Assembly: GCF_013328815.1 (NCBI RefSeq) | Contig: NZ_JABUHN010000005.1 | Span: 186,001 to 250,000 of the forward strand | Length of the DNA stretch: 64,000 bases | Origin: Tabrizicola fusiformis | Lineage (GTDB): Bacteria > Pseudomonadota > Alphaproteobacteria > Rhodobacterales > Rhodobacteraceae | Direction of reading: 5' to 3' | Part shown: positions 8,850 to 17,325 of the stretch, piece by piece | How the letters are laid out: each line of letters starts with the position of its first letter | Numbering within the stretch: the stretch's first letter is position 1 | The notes under the pieces: generated by a model | What the model was told of the DNA's origin: nothing | Database searches by the model: none | The model's input: only the letters and a program-made list of their open reading frames with translations | Translations under genes and position numbers: made by a program

Positions 8850-9479
8850 ATGAACCGGAGGGCGGCAGGTCTGATCATTGCAGGTCTGATGGCCGCGGGC
8901 GCCGCAGGGGCTGACCCGATTGCCGAAGACGGCTGGCTGACAGCCTGCGATCTGGACGCGGCTCCCGCCGGCTGCCTGATTGAAGCGGGCGGTTTTGCCC
9001 TTCTGGTGCAAGAGGGGCAGGGCACCCCGGATGCGCTGATCACCTATCTTGCCGGGCTGCCGCCGGTTTCGGCGATCCATTTCGAAGGCGAGATTGTGAA
9101 CATGGGCGACAGCACCGCCGAACTGGTGCTGACCGCGGCGGCGCAGGTGGACAACATCCACGAAGGCAATCTGCAGGCGCTGCAAGGCGACTGGACCACG
9201 GTGGGCGAGGCGACTCCGTTCCAGATCCGCATCTTCGGGCTGGAATGGCAGGAATGGCAGGGCGACGAACAGCAAGGCGCCTTTGCCATGGTTGTGGGCG
9301 ATGCCTGCGGCGATGGCACGGTGCCCGGCGCGGGCACGGTGATCAGCCTTTACCGGCTGGGCGACGACCCTGCGGATGATGGCTGCTGGCAGCTCGAATA
9401 TATTGACGACAGCCGCATGACCCTGCGCGATTTCAAAGGCGACCGGGGGCAGGTCGCCTTCACCCGGGTCGCGCCCTGA
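8850..9479 (+). CDS. Secreted protein of unknown function
   Basis: A 209-residue protein with a clear signal peptide (MNRRAAGLIIAGLMAAGAAGADP, cleavage after AGA). The mature part is acidic and has four cysteines (TACDL, AGCLI, GDACGDG, GCWQL) that could form two disulfides in the periplasm. I recognise no family. It begins four bases after the topA stop with an AGGGTAAG ribosome-binding site. The same frame is open into the topA tail, but only the ATG gives a signal peptide. Possibly co-transcribed with topA. Confidence 0.8.
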   Translation: MNRRAAGLIIAGLMAAGAAGADPIAEDGWLTACDLDAAPAGCLIEAGGFALLVQEGQGTPDALITYLAGLPPVSAIHFEGEIVNMGDSTAELVLTAAAQVDNIHEGNLQALQGDWTTVGEATPFQIRIFGLEWQEWQGDEQQGAFAMVVGDACGDGTVPGAGTVISLYRLGDDPADDGCWQLEYIDDSRMTLRDFKGDRGQVAFTRVAP

Positions 9480-9484
9480 TGCAA

Positions 9485-9508
9485 TCGGGCGGGGATACCC
9501 CCGCCCGA
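9485..9508. terminator. Bidirectional hairpin between convergent genes
   Basis: Ten-base arms TCGGGCGGGG and CCCCGCCCGA enclose the loop ATAC, in the 53-base gap between the secreted protein and choV. No strong T tract follows on either side, so termination is likely but not certain. Confidence 0.5.
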
Positions 9509-9532
9509 CCCCGTGCCCTTTCGGCTGGGGGT

Positions 9533-10570
9533 TCAGCCAGCCCGGCCGCGCGGGTCGATCAGCTTGGACATCAGGCTTGCGGTGCGGATCAGGCCAAGGT
9601 TGCGGCCGCTGTCGGTGACGACCATCTCTGTCACGCCTTCTGACATCATCGCCATGATGTCGCGCACCGGGGTTTCGGCCGACAGGCTGCGCGCCCCGGC
9701 CCCGGCCTCGCCCTGTTCCATCACGTCCCGGGCGGTCAGCACCCCCAAGGGGTTCATATGCGCCACGAAATCGGCGACATATTCATTCACCGGATTGGCG
9801 ATGATCTCGCGCGCGGTGCCGCATTGCACGATGCGGCCCCCCTCCATCAGCACGATGCGGTTGCCGATCTTGAACGCCTCATCCAGATCGTGGCTGACAA
9901 AGATGATCGTGCGTTTGAGCTTGGCCTGAAGGTCCAGCAATTCATCCTGAAGTTTCGAGCGGATCAGCGGGTCAAGCGCCGAGAACGGCTCGTCCATCAG
10001 CAGGATCGGCGCCTGGGTGACGAAGGCGCGGGCAAGACCGACGCGCTGCTGCATCCCGCCCGAAAGCTCGCCCACCTTGCGGTCTGCCCATTGCGACAGG
10101 TTCACCAGCGCCAGTTGTTCATCCACCAGGGGACGGCGGTCCTCGGGCGTCATGCCTGCCAGTTCCAGCCCGAGGCCGACGTTGTCGCGGACCGAACGCC
10201 ATGGCAGAAGGCCGAATTGCTGGAACACCATGGCGATGCGCGACAGGCGCAGTTTGCGCAGCGTCTCGGCGTCGGCCTTGGTGACCGACACCATCTTGTT
10301 GCCGTCATGGACGCGGACCTCGCCCCGCACCACGGGGTTCAGCGCATTCACCCCGCGCAACAGGGTGGATTTGCCCGACCCGCTGAGGCCCATCAGCACA
10401 AGGATCTCGCCCTCGGCCACACTCAGGCTGCAATCATGCACACCCAGAACCTGCCCGGTCTGGCTCTGCACATCGGCCCGGCTCAACCCGCGGTCCATCA
10501 AGGGCAGGGCGCGGTCGGGGTGGTCGCCGAAGACGATGGAAACGCGATCAAATTCAACGGCGGTGGTCAT
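9533..10570 (-). CDS. choV: Choline ABC transporter ATP-binding protein
   Basis: ATPase of the choline/glycine-betaine importer (345 residues). It has Walker A GLSGSGKST at about 60-68, Q-loop FQQFGLLPW, signature LSGGMQQRVGLARA, Walker B ILLMDEPFSALD, and a C-terminal region in the position of the CBS domains of ProV-type ATPases. ProV/OpuAA family members drive uptake of quaternary amines. Its start overlaps the choW stop by four bases (ATGA), which suggests translational coupling. The divergent bet genes point to choline rather than proline betaine as substrate. Confidence 0.9.
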   Translation of the reverse strand: MTTAVEFDRVSIVFGDHPDRALPLMDRGLSRADVQSQTGQVLGVHDCSLSVAEGEILVLMGLSGSGKSTLLRGVNALNPVVRGEVRVHDGNKMVSVTKADAETLRKLRLSRIAMVFQQFGLLPWRSVRDNVGLGLELAGMTPEDRRPLVDEQLALVNLSQWADRKVGELSGGMQQRVGLARAFVTQAPILLMDEPFSALDPLIRSKLQDELLDLQAKLKRTIIFVSHDLDEAFKIGNRIVLMEGGRIVQCGTAREIIANPVNEYVADFVAHMNPLGVLTARDVMEQGEAGAGARSLSAETPVRDIMAMMSEGVTEMVVTDSGRNLGLIRTASLMSKLIDPRGRAG

Positions 10571-11400
10571 TTGCGCGTCACCCTCAGCGAGCGGTCAAGC
10601 AGGATGGCCACCACCACGATGATGAAGCCCGATTCGAAACCCAGCGCGGTGTTCACGCTGTTCAGCGCCCGCACCACCGGCACGCCAAGGCCGTTGGCGC
10701 CGACCAGCGCCGCGATCACCACCATCGACAGCGACAGCATGATGGTCTGGTTCAGCCCGGCCATGATCTGCGGGAAAGCATAGGGCAGTTCCACCTTCCA
10801 CAGCCGCTGGCGCGGCGTGGCACCAAAGGCGGTTGCCGCCTCCAAGAGTGCGGTGGGGGTCGAGGCCACACCCAGATGGGTCAGCCGGATTGGCGCAGGA
10901 AGAACAAAGATCACCGTGGCGATCAGCCCGGGCACCATGCCAAGACCGAAAAAGACGATGGCCGGGATCAGATAGACAAAGGTCGGCAGCGTCTGCATCA
11001 GGTCCAGAACCGGCACCATGGCGGTGTAAAGCCGGGGCCGGTGGGCGGCGGCAATGCCGATCGGCACCCCCACCCCCATGCAGACCACGCAGGACGACAG
11101 GATCAGCGTCAGGCTCTCGGTGGTTTCCTCCCAATAGCCCTGATTGAGGATGAACAGGAAGCCAAGGAAGACCCCAAGGCAAACCTTCCAGTTGCGCTGC
11201 AAACCCCATGTCAGCGCCAGGAACAGCGCGATGATCACGAAGGGGTTGGGCGTCTGCAACAGCCACAGGATGCCGCCGATCAGCCACTCCATCACCGCCG
11301 AGATGGCATCGAACAGCCATCCCAGATTGTCCTTCATCCAGGTGAAGGCCACTTTCGAGACCTTGCCCACCGGAATCTTGTAGTCCGTCAGCCACTCCAT
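10567..11400 (-). CDS. choW: Choline ABC transporter permease
   Basis: The 277-residue inner-membrane subunit of the ProW/ChoW family. After a short N-terminal amphipathic stretch it has about six hydrophobic segments and the permease EAA-like loop (EAATAFGATPRQRLWKVELP, about 177-196) that docks on the ATPase. It lies between choX and choV in one minus-strand operon; the 86-base choX-choW gap holds a GC hairpin that may lower downstream expression relative to the binding protein. Confidence 0.9.
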   Translation of the reverse strand: MEWLTDYKIPVGKVSKVAFTWMKDNLGWLFDAISAVMEWLIGGILWLLQTPNPFVIIALFLALTWGLQRNWKVCLGVFLGFLFILNQGYWEETTESLTLILSSCVVCMGVGVPIGIAAAHRPRLYTAMVPVLDLMQTLPTFVYLIPAIVFFGLGMVPGLIATVIFVLPAPIRLTHLGVASTPTALLEAATAFGATPRQRLWKVELPYAFPQIMAGLNQTIMLSLSMVVIAALVGANGLGVPVVRALNSVNTALGFESGFIIVVVAILLDRSLRVTRK

Positions 11401-11414
11401 GCTGCGCCCGCCCC

Positions 11415-11465
11415 TTCATCTGTCCCCAAATATCCCGCGGGGGTCCGGGGGCGCGAAGCCCCCGG
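11415..11465. repeat. Interspersed element with hairpin between choX and choW
   Basis: A 23-base stretch (11415-11437) containing CCCAAATATCCCG matches 20 of 23 bases at 16298-16320, next to another gene end. It is followed by a stem of CCGGGGGC (11445-11452) and GCCCCCGG (11458-11465). This looks like a dispersed intergenic repeat that could act as an attenuator inside the choX-choW-choV transcript. Confidence 0.6.
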
Positions 11466-11486
11466 GGGTTCCGCAGGTGCGGCGGC

Positions 11487-12416
11487 TTATTGCAGCGCGG
11501 CGGTCACGGCGGCCTTGGCGTCGCCGCCGTCCTTGGTGGTCACGCCGTCCAGCCAGGGCTCCCAGACGCCGGGATTGGCGGCAAGCCAGGTCTTGGCGGC
11601 ATCGGCGGGGTCGGCGCCGTCATTCAGGATGGCGCCCATGATCTCATTCTCCATCGGCAGCGAGAAGACGAGATTCGACAGCAGCTTGCCGGTGTTGGGG
11701 CATTCCGCTGACAGGCCCTTGCGGGTGTTGGTGTCCACCACGGCACCGCCGAAGTTGGGGCCGAAATAGTCATCGCCGCCGGAAAGATAGGTCATCTTGA
11801 AATTGGCGTTCATCGGGTGGGGTTCCCAGCCAAGGAAGACGATCGGCTTGGCGTCACCATCATGCTTGGCCACTTCGGCAAGCATCCCCTGCTCCGAGCT
11901 TTCCACCACTTCAAACCCGTCCAGTCCGAACGGCCCCGACGCGATCATGTCGATGATCAGGCGGTTGCCGTCATTGCCCGGCTCGATCCCGTAGATCTTG
12001 CCTTCCAGCGCGTCCTTGGCGGCGGCGATGTCCTTGAAATCCTTGATGCCGGCGGCAACGCCTGCTTCGTTGGTGGCAAGGGTGTATTTGGCGCCTTCAA
12101 GGTTGGTGCGGATCACCTCGACGGTGCCCGCATCGCGGTAGGCGGCCAGATCGGCCTCCATCGTGGGCATCCAGTTGCCAAGGAAAACGTCGATGTCGCC
12201 GCCGGCAAGGCCGGCATAGGTCACCGGCACCGACAGCACCTTGATTTCGGTTTCATAGCCCAGCGCCTGCAGCACCAGCGTGGTGGCGGCGGTGGTGGCG
12301 GTGATGTCGGTCCAGCCGACATCCGAGAAGATCACCTTGTCGCAGCCTTCGGCAAAGGCGGACCCGGCGAGGGCGAAGGTTACGGCGCTGCCCAGAAGGG
12401 CGGTGCGGAGGGTCAT
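11487..12416 (-). CDS. choX: Choline-binding periplasmic protein
   Basis: A 309-residue substrate-binding protein of the OpuAC/ChoX family that delivers choline to ChoWV. The N-terminus is a signal peptide ending LAGSAFA-EG. The mature protein carries FSDVGWTDI near its start and the tryptophan/aromatic positions (LGNWMP, FLGWEPHPM) that form the cation-pi box of this family. The start at 12416 has an AGGGAG ribosome-binding site; a possible start 12 codons upstream would put charged residues before the signal peptide. It is the first gene of the operon and faces betI across a gap with an operator-like repeat. Confidence 0.92.
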   Translation of the reverse strand: MTLRTALLGSAVTFALAGSAFAEGCDKVIFSDVGWTDITATTAATTLVLQALGYETEIKVLSVPVTYAGLAGGDIDVFLGNWMPTMEADLAAYRDAGTVEVIRTNLEGAKYTLATNEAGVAAGIKDFKDIAAAKDALEGKIYGIEPGNDGNRLIIDMIASGPFGLDGFEVVESSEQGMLAEVAKHDGDAKPIVFLGWEPHPMNANFKMTYLSGGDDYFGPNFGGAVVDTNTRKGLSAECPNTGKLLSNLVFSLPMENEIMGAILNDGADPADAAKTWLAANPGVWEPWLDGVTTKDGGDAKAAVTAALQ

Positions 12417-12439
12417 GGCGGGCTCCCTGTTTTTTGTTG

Positions 12440-12453
12440 ATTGACGAGTCAAT
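12440..12453. promoter_or_regulatory. Likely BetI operator
   Basis: An inverted repeat ATTGAC-GA-GTCAAT lies in the 88-base divergent gap between choX and betI. Known BetI sites are AT-rich inverted repeats with TTGA/TCAA halves in front of bet genes. One operator here could control uptake and oxidation together and be relieved by choline. Confidence 0.65.
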
Positions 12454-12504
12454 AAACTTCGGACAGGCTACAAAAAGCAAGAAGTTTTTTGCAGGTTTTC
12501 CCGA

Positions 12505-13089
12505 ATGCCGAAGCTTGGAATGGAGCCTATCCGAAAGGCTGCCCTGGTCAAAGCCACGATCGTCGAGATCGGGCGGGTCGGGTCTCTGGATGTGACCGTC
12601 AGTCAGATCGCCAAGCGGGCCGGGATGTCTTCGGCGCTGGCGCATCATTATTTCGGCTCGAAAGAGGACATGTTTCTGGCCGCCATGCGCCATGTCCTGA
12701 CGCTTTACGGCGCCGAAGTGCGCGGCGCGCTGGCGACGGCCGAGGGGGATGAGGCGCGGCTGCGTGCCATCCTGCGCGCCAGCTTCAGCCCCGGCAACTT
12801 CCGCCGCGAGGCGGTGGGGGCCTGGCTGAACTTCTGGGTGCTGGCCCAGACCGTGCCCGAAGCCAAGCGCCTGCTGGCGGTCTATCAGCGCCGGCTGCGT
12901 TCGAATCTGCTGGCCTGTCTGCGGCCACTTGCCGGGCCGCGGGCCGAAAGCGTGGCCGATGGTTTGGGCGCGATGATCGACGGGCTCTATCTGCGCGAGG
13001 TGCTGAAATCGGGGTCTCCCGATGGGGCTGCGGCGGTGCAGATGGCGCTCAACTACCTGAATTCGCAATTGAAAGGGGTTGAGCCATGA
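12505..13089 (+). CDS. betI: Choline-responsive repressor BetI
   Basis: TetR-family repressor of 194 residues. The N-terminal helix-turn-helix is well kept ([28 protein letters not shown], about 31-58), and the C-terminal ligand domain has the BetI-type [12 protein letters not shown] stretch. It represses the bet and probably the cho genes until choline is present. The stop codon overlaps the betB ATG by four bases. No strong ribosome-binding site precedes 12505, which may keep repressor levels low. Confidence 0.93.
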   Translation: MPKLGMEPIRKAALVKATIVEIGRVGSLDVTVSQIAKRAGMSSALAHHYFGSKEDMFLAAMRHVLTLYGAEVRGALATAEGDEARLRAILRASFSPGNFRREAVGAWLNFWVLAQTVPEAKRLLAVYQRRLRSNLLACLRPLAGPRAESVADGLGAMIDGLYLREVLKSGSPDGAAAVQMALNYLNSQLKGVEP

Positions 13090-14540
13090 AGGCACAGCCA
13101 AAGGCCAGCCATTTTGTCGATGGGGCCTATCTGGAAGACACCGCAGGTGCCGTGATCGAGGTGATCTATCCCGCCACGGGTGAGGTGATTGCCCGCCTGC
13201 ACGAAGCCACCCCGGCGGTGGTCGAGGCTGCGCTGGCCAGTGCCGCCCGTGCGCAGGGCGCATGGGCCGCCACCCGCCCGGTGGAGCGTGCCCGCATCCT
13301 GCGCCGCGCCGCCGATCTGATCCGCGAGCGGAACCCCGATCTCGCCCGGCTGGAGACGCTGGACACCGGCAAGCCCCTGCAGGAAACGCTGGTGGCCGAC
13401 TGGCCCTCGGGCGCCGATGCGCTGGAATATTTCGCGGGGCTGGCGCCGACCATCACCGGCGAAACCATCCCGCTGGGCCGCGACTTCGTCTATACCATCC
13501 GCGAGGCGCTGGGCGTCTGTGTCGGCATCGGGGCGTGGAACTATCCCAGCCAGATCGCCTGCTGGAAATCGGCACCCGCGCTGGCGCTTGGCAATGCGAT
13601 GGTGTTCAAACCGTCCGAAGTTACCCCGCTGGGCGCGCTGCAACTTGCCGAGATTTTCGTTGAAGCCGGTCTGCCTGCGGGCCTTTTCAACGTGGTGCAG
13701 GGGCGTGGCGCGGTGGGCGGCAGCCTTGTGACCGATCCGCGCGTGGCCAAGGTCTCGCTGACCGGCTCGGTGCCGACGGGGCAAAAGGTTTACGCGGCGG
13801 CGGCGGCGGGGGTGCGGCATGTCACGATGGAACTGGGCGGCAAGTCGCCGCTGATCGTGTTCGATGATGCCAGCCTTGAGGATGCCGTGGGCGCAGCGAT
13901 GCTGGGGAATTTCTACTCCGCCGGGCAGGTGTGCAGCAACGGCACCCGGGTTTTCGTGCAAAAGGGGCTGAAAGAGCGGTTCCTGTCGCGGCTGGCGGAG
14001 CGGACCGAAAAGATCGTGCTGGGCGATCCCTTGGATGAGGCAACGCAGATGGGTCCGCTGGTCTCGGCCAGCCAGCTCGACAAGGTGCTGGGCTATATCG
14101 AAACCGCCAAGGCCGAGGGCGCGCGGCTGATCACCGGCGGCGCCCGGGCCAGCCTGAACACGGGCTATTATGTGCAGCCCACGGTCTTTGCCGATGTGAC
14201 CGATGCCATGACGCTGGCGCGCGAAGAGGTGTTCGGCCCGGTGATGGCCGTCCTCGATTTTGACAGCGAAGACGAGGCGATTGCCCGCGCCAATGCCACC
14301 GAGTTCGGCCTTGCCGCAGGCGTCTTCACCGCCGATCTGACCCGGGCGCACCGCGTCATCGCGCAGCTTCAGGCCGGCACCACATGGATCAACGCCTATA
14401 ACCTGACCCCGGTCGAGGCGCCGTTCGGCGGTTCCAAATCCTCGGGCGTCGGGCGCGAGAACGGTCATGCGGCGGTGGAGCATTATTCACAGGTGAAAAG
14501 CGTCTACGTCGGCCTTGGGCCCGTGGATGCACCTTACTGA
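13086..14540 (+). CDS. betB: Betaine-aldehyde dehydrogenase
   Basis: NAD(P)-dependent aldehyde dehydrogenase (484 residues) that oxidises betaine aldehyde to glycine betaine, an osmoprotectant and methyl donor. It has the catalytic cysteine C283 in GQVCSNGTR, the general-base glutamate in MELGGKSPL, and the cofactor motif [10 protein letters not shown]. The C-terminal [21 protein letters not shown] is typical of BetB. Translationally coupled to betI; followed by a hairpin and then betA. Confidence 0.94.
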   Translation: MKAQPKASHFVDGAYLEDTAGAVIEVIYPATGEVIARLHEATPAVVEAALASAARAQGAWAATRPVERARILRRAADLIRERNPDLARLETLDTGKPLQETLVADWPSGADALEYFAGLAPTITGETIPLGRDFVYTIREALGVCVGIGAWNYPSQIACWKSAPALALGNAMVFKPSEVTPLGALQLAEIFVEAGLPAGLFNVVQGRGAVGGSLVTDPRVAKVSLTGSVPTGQKVYAAAAAGVRHVTMELGGKSPLIVFDDASLEDAVGAAMLGNFYSAGQVCSNGTRVFVQKGLKERFLSRLAERTEKIVLGDPLDEATQMGPLVSASQLDKVLGYIETAKAEGARLITGGARASLNTGYYVQPTVFADVTDAMTLAREEVFGPVMAVLDFDSEDEAIARANATEFGLAAGVFTADLTRAHRVIAQLQAGTTWINAYNLTPVEAPFGGSKSSGVGRENGHAAVEHYSQVKSVYVGLGPVDAPY

Positions 14541-14547
14541 GACGCGC

Positions 14548-14580
14548 CCCGGCACGCCCTGAATGGGGATGCGTGCCGGG
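14548..14580 (+). other. Intergenic hairpin between betB and betA
   Basis: Ten-base arms CCCGGCACGC and GCGTGCCGGG flank a 13-base loop in the betB-betA gap. No T tract follows. It may be an mRNA processing or stabilising element that sets the ratio of the two enzymes. Confidence 0.5.
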
Positions 14581-14614
14581 CAAGAAGGGCCGCCCCATGC
14601 GGCAGGAGAGCAGA

Positions 14615-16276
14615 ATGACGGCGGATTATGTGATCATCGGATCGGGTTCGGCAGGGTCGGCAATGGCCGCCCGGCTGGCCGAGGCAGGCAAATCGGTGGT
14701 GGTGATCGAAGAGGGCGGCAGCGATGCCGGCCCCTTCATCCAGATGCCGGCGGCGCTGTCTTATCCGATGAACATGAAGATCTACGACTGGGGCTTTCAG
14801 TCGGAACCCGAACCGCATCTGGGCGGCCGCCGTCTTGCCACGCCGCGGGGGCGGGTGATCGGCGGATCGTCTTCGATCAACGGCATGGTCTATGTGCGCG
14901 GCCATGCCCGCGACTATGACACCTGGGACGAGATGGGCGCGCAAGGCTGGTCCTATGCCGATGTGCTGCCCTATTTCCAGCGGATGGAGAACTGGCATGG
15001 CGGCGCGGATGCCACTGGCGCCGACAGCGCCTTTCGCGGCCATTCCGGCCCGCTGCACATCACCCGCGGCCCGCGTCACAACCCGCTGTTCAACGCTTTC
15101 ATCGAGGCGGGACGGCAGGCGGGCTATCCGGTGACGCCCGATTACAACGGGCAGGCCCAGGAAGGTTTCGGCGCCATGGAGGCGACGATCTGGAAAGGGC
15201 AGCGCTGGTCGGCGGCCAATGCCTATCTCAAACCGGCGATCAAGGCGGGCAAGGTGCGGCTCTTGCGCGCCTATGCCCGCCGCGTGGTGATCGAGAATGG
15301 CCGCGCCATCGGGGTCGAGGTGGAGCGCGGTGGCAAGATCGAGGTGATCCCGGCAGCGGCCGAGGTGATCGTCGCGGCCTCCTCGATCAACTCGCCCAAA
15401 ATCCTGATGCTCTCGGGCATCGGGCCTGCCGCGCATCTGGCGGAACACGGGATTGCGCTGGTGGCCGACCGGCCCGGGGTGGGGGCCAATCTGCAGGACC
15501 ATCTGGAAATCTACATGCAGTTTCAGGCCGCCCGGCCGATCACGCTTTACAAATACTGGAACCTTTGGGGCAAGGCGATGATCGGGGCGCAGTGGCTTTT
15601 CACCGGCAAGGGTCTGGGCGCGAGCAATCAGTTCGAAGCCTGCGGCTTCATCCGCTCAAAGGCCGGGGTGGAATATCCCGATATCCAGTATCACTTCCTG
15701 CCCATCGCTGTGCGCTATGACGGGCAGGCGGCGGCGGGCGGCCATGGTTTTCAAGTGCATACCGGCCCGATGCGGTCGAAATCGCGCGGCTCGGTCACCC
15801 TGCGCAGCGCCGACCCGCGCGAGGCCCCGGCGATCCGCTTCAACTATATGTCCGAGCCGTCGGACTGGGAGGATTTCCGCGCCGCGATCCGCCTGACCCG
15901 CGAGATTTTCGCACAGCCCGCCATGGCCGGCCATGTGAAGGCGGAAATCCAGCCTGGGCTCAACCTGCAATCGGATGACGAGCTGGACAGTTTCCTGCGC
16001 GAGCATGTCGAAAGCGCCTATCACCCCTGCGGCACCTGCCGGATGGGCGCGGCGAGCGATCCGATGGCGGTGGTTGACCCGGAATGCCGGGTGATCGGGG
16101 TCGAAGGGCTGCGGGTGGCCGATTCGTCGATCTTCCCGCAGGTGACCAATGGTAACCTCAACGGCCCCTCAATCATGACCGGCGAGAAGGCCGCCGATCA
16201 TATCCTTGGCCGCAAACTGCCGAAGTCGAACCTGCAACCGATGCTGAACCCCAACTGGCGCACGGCGCAACGCTAA
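14615..16276 (+). CDS. betA: Choline dehydrogenase
   Basis: FAD-dependent GMC oxidoreductase (553 residues) that oxidises choline to betaine aldehyde and passes electrons to the respiratory chain. It has the N-terminal ADP-binding fold ([18 protein letters not shown]), GMC signature 1 ([18 protein letters not shown]), GMC signature 2 ([16 protein letters not shown]), and the C-terminal active-site His-Asn pair ([11 protein letters not shown] and [11 protein letters not shown]). The ATG at 14615 follows GGAGAG; an upstream in-frame ATG lies inside the intergenic hairpin and is less likely. Confidence 0.94.
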   Translation: MTADYVIIGSGSAGSAMAARLAEAGKSVVVIEEGGSDAGPFIQMPAALSYPMNMKIYDWGFQSEPEPHLGGRRLATPRGRVIGGSSSINGMVYVRGHARDYDTWDEMGAQGWSYADVLPYFQRMENWHGGADATGADSAFRGHSGPLHITRGPRHNPLFNAFIEAGRQAGYPVTPDYNGQAQEGFGAMEATIWKGQRWSAANAYLKPAIKAGKVRLLRAYARRVVIENGRAIGVEVERGGKIEVIPAAAEVIVAASSINSPKILMLSGIGPAAHLAEHGIALVADRPGVGANLQDHLEIYMQFQAARPITLYKYWNLWGKAMIGAQWLFTGKGLGASNQFEACGFIRSKAGVEYPDIQYHFLPIAVRYDGQAAAGGHGFQVHTGPMRSKSRGSVTLRSADPREAPAIRFNYMSEPSDWEDFRAAIRLTREIFAQPAMAGHVKAEIQPGLNLQSDDELDSFLREHVESAYHPCGTCRMGAASDPMAVVDPECRVIGVEGLRVADSSIFPQVTNGNLNGPSIMTGEKAADHILGRKLPKSNLQPMLNPNWRTAQR

Positions 16277-16277
16277 A

Positions 16278-16299
16278 CCGGGCTGCTGCGCCCGGCTTT
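16278..16299 (+). terminator. Terminator after betA
   Basis: A six-base stem CCGGGC / GCCCGG with loop TGCTGC is followed by CTTTC, directly after the betA stop. Confidence 0.6.
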
Positions 16300-16320
16300 C
16301 ATCTTGGCCCAAATATCCCG
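16298..16320. repeat. Second copy of the CCCAAATATCCCG element
   Basis: Matches 20 of 23 bases with 11415-11437 and, like it, lies in a short gap next to a GC hairpin. Here it separates betA from the converging oxidoreductase gene. Confidence 0.55.
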
Positions 16321-16330
16321 GAGGCCGCCT

Positions 16331-16924
16331 CTAGGACCACGCCTGCAAGGCTTGTTCTACCCGCGCTTCAAACCGTGCCAGCCGCCCGGCCTCCATCGCT
16401 TCGGCCTGATAGAGCGACAGCATTGCGAACCGGGCCTGCGGCGCGCAGGGGCGCAGGATGCCGGTGCGCAGCACCCGTGCCACCGGCTGGCGCATCACCA
16501 GCCGGTCCACCCACCAGGGCGAGCCGAGCGTGGTCACCGCCAGCACATGGCGCAACCCGGTCAGCCGGGGCCGGATCAGCCCGCCACCCTCGGCATGGTC
16601 ATAGGCAACGCCGGGCGCCCAGACCCGGTCGAACCAGCCCTTCATCTGCGCCGGAAAGCCGAACCACCAGGTGGGAAAGCACAGCACCAGCGTCTCGGCC
16701 GCGCGCAGCCGGGCGATCTGGGCGGCCGTCGCGCTGTCATCATAGGCGGGGGCGGAATAACTTTGCCGCTCTGCCGCCGTAAGACCCGCCGAAAAGCCGC
16801 CGCTGTAGAGGTCTTCGCGGATCACTTGATGGCCTGCGCCGGTCAGCACCCTGTCGGCCAGACCGGCCAGCCGGGTGTTCAGGCTGTTTTTCAGCGGATG
16901 GGCGGTGACCAGCAGGCAGTTCAT
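16331..16924 (-). CDS. NAD(P)H-dependent oxidoreductase, flavodoxin-like fold
   Basis: A 197-residue flavoprotein resembling the NQO1/MdaB/KefF group. It has the N-terminal CLLVTAHPLKNSLN phosphate-binding segment and the PTWWFGFPAQMKGWFDRV flavin/quinone-site motif at about 84-101. It probably reduces quinones or other electrophiles by two electrons. The start at 16924 is preceded by AAAGGAG; the frame is open another 50 codons upstream without a ribosome-binding site. It converges with betA. Confidence 0.85.
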   Translation of the reverse strand: MNCLLVTAHPLKNSLNTRLAGLADRVLTGAGHQVIREDLYSGGFSAGLTAAERQSYSAPAYDDSATAAQIARLRAAETLVLCFPTWWFGFPAQMKGWFDRVWAPGVAYDHAEGGGLIRPRLTGLRHVLAVTTLGSPWWVDRLVMRQPVARVLRTGILRPCAPQARFAMLSLYQAEAMEAGRLARFEARVEQALQAWS

Positions 16925-17052
16925 CGGTGGCGCTCCTTTCCCGTCAGGATCGGCCAGAGCAGGGGCATCGGCAAGATGTGTTTGATCCGTATCAATGTCT
17001 TGGCGGGAGAACGGCCTTAAACTTTGCAGTGTGAACAGAGAAGGAGAGACGG

Positions 17053-17289
17053 ATGTCCAACACCCCGCACACATTGCAGGACGAATTCCCCGGCGAGATG
17101 GAGAAGATTCACGCGCTCAAGACCAGCGATGCCCATTTCGCCCGGCTGCTGCAGGAGTATGATGTGGCCAATGACGCGGTTCACCGCGCCGAAACCCGGG
17201 TCGATGCCGTCTCGTCCGAGCATGAATCGGACCTGCGCAAGACGCGTTCGCGCCTCAAGGACGAAATCGCCCGCGCGCTGCGCGCCTGA
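17053..17289 (+). CDS. YdcH-family small helical protein (DUF465)
   Basis: A 78-residue, charged, almost entirely helical protein. The pattern of a phase-setting HALKTSDAHFARLLQEYD segment followed by a heptad-rich RAETRV...SRLKDEIARAL is typical of the YdcH/DUF465 family. Its biochemical role is not known. The start has an AGAAGGAGAG ribosome-binding site. It stands alone between two minus-strand genes. Confidence 0.85.
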   Translation: MSNTPHTLQDEFPGEMEKIHALKTSDAHFARLLQEYDVANDAVHRAETRVDAVSSEHESDLRKTRSRLKDEIARALRA

Positions 17290-17299
17290 GGGGGTTACG

Positions 17300-17325
17300 G
17301 GCCGTCCGCCTTGCGGGCGGCCATT
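17300..17325. terminator. Hairpin between ydcH-like gene and pccR
   Basis: Arms GGCCGTCC and GGGCGGCC (one G-T pair) enclose GCCTTGC and are followed by ATTTC on the plus strand. It lies in the 36-base gap of two converging genes. Confidence 0.5.
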
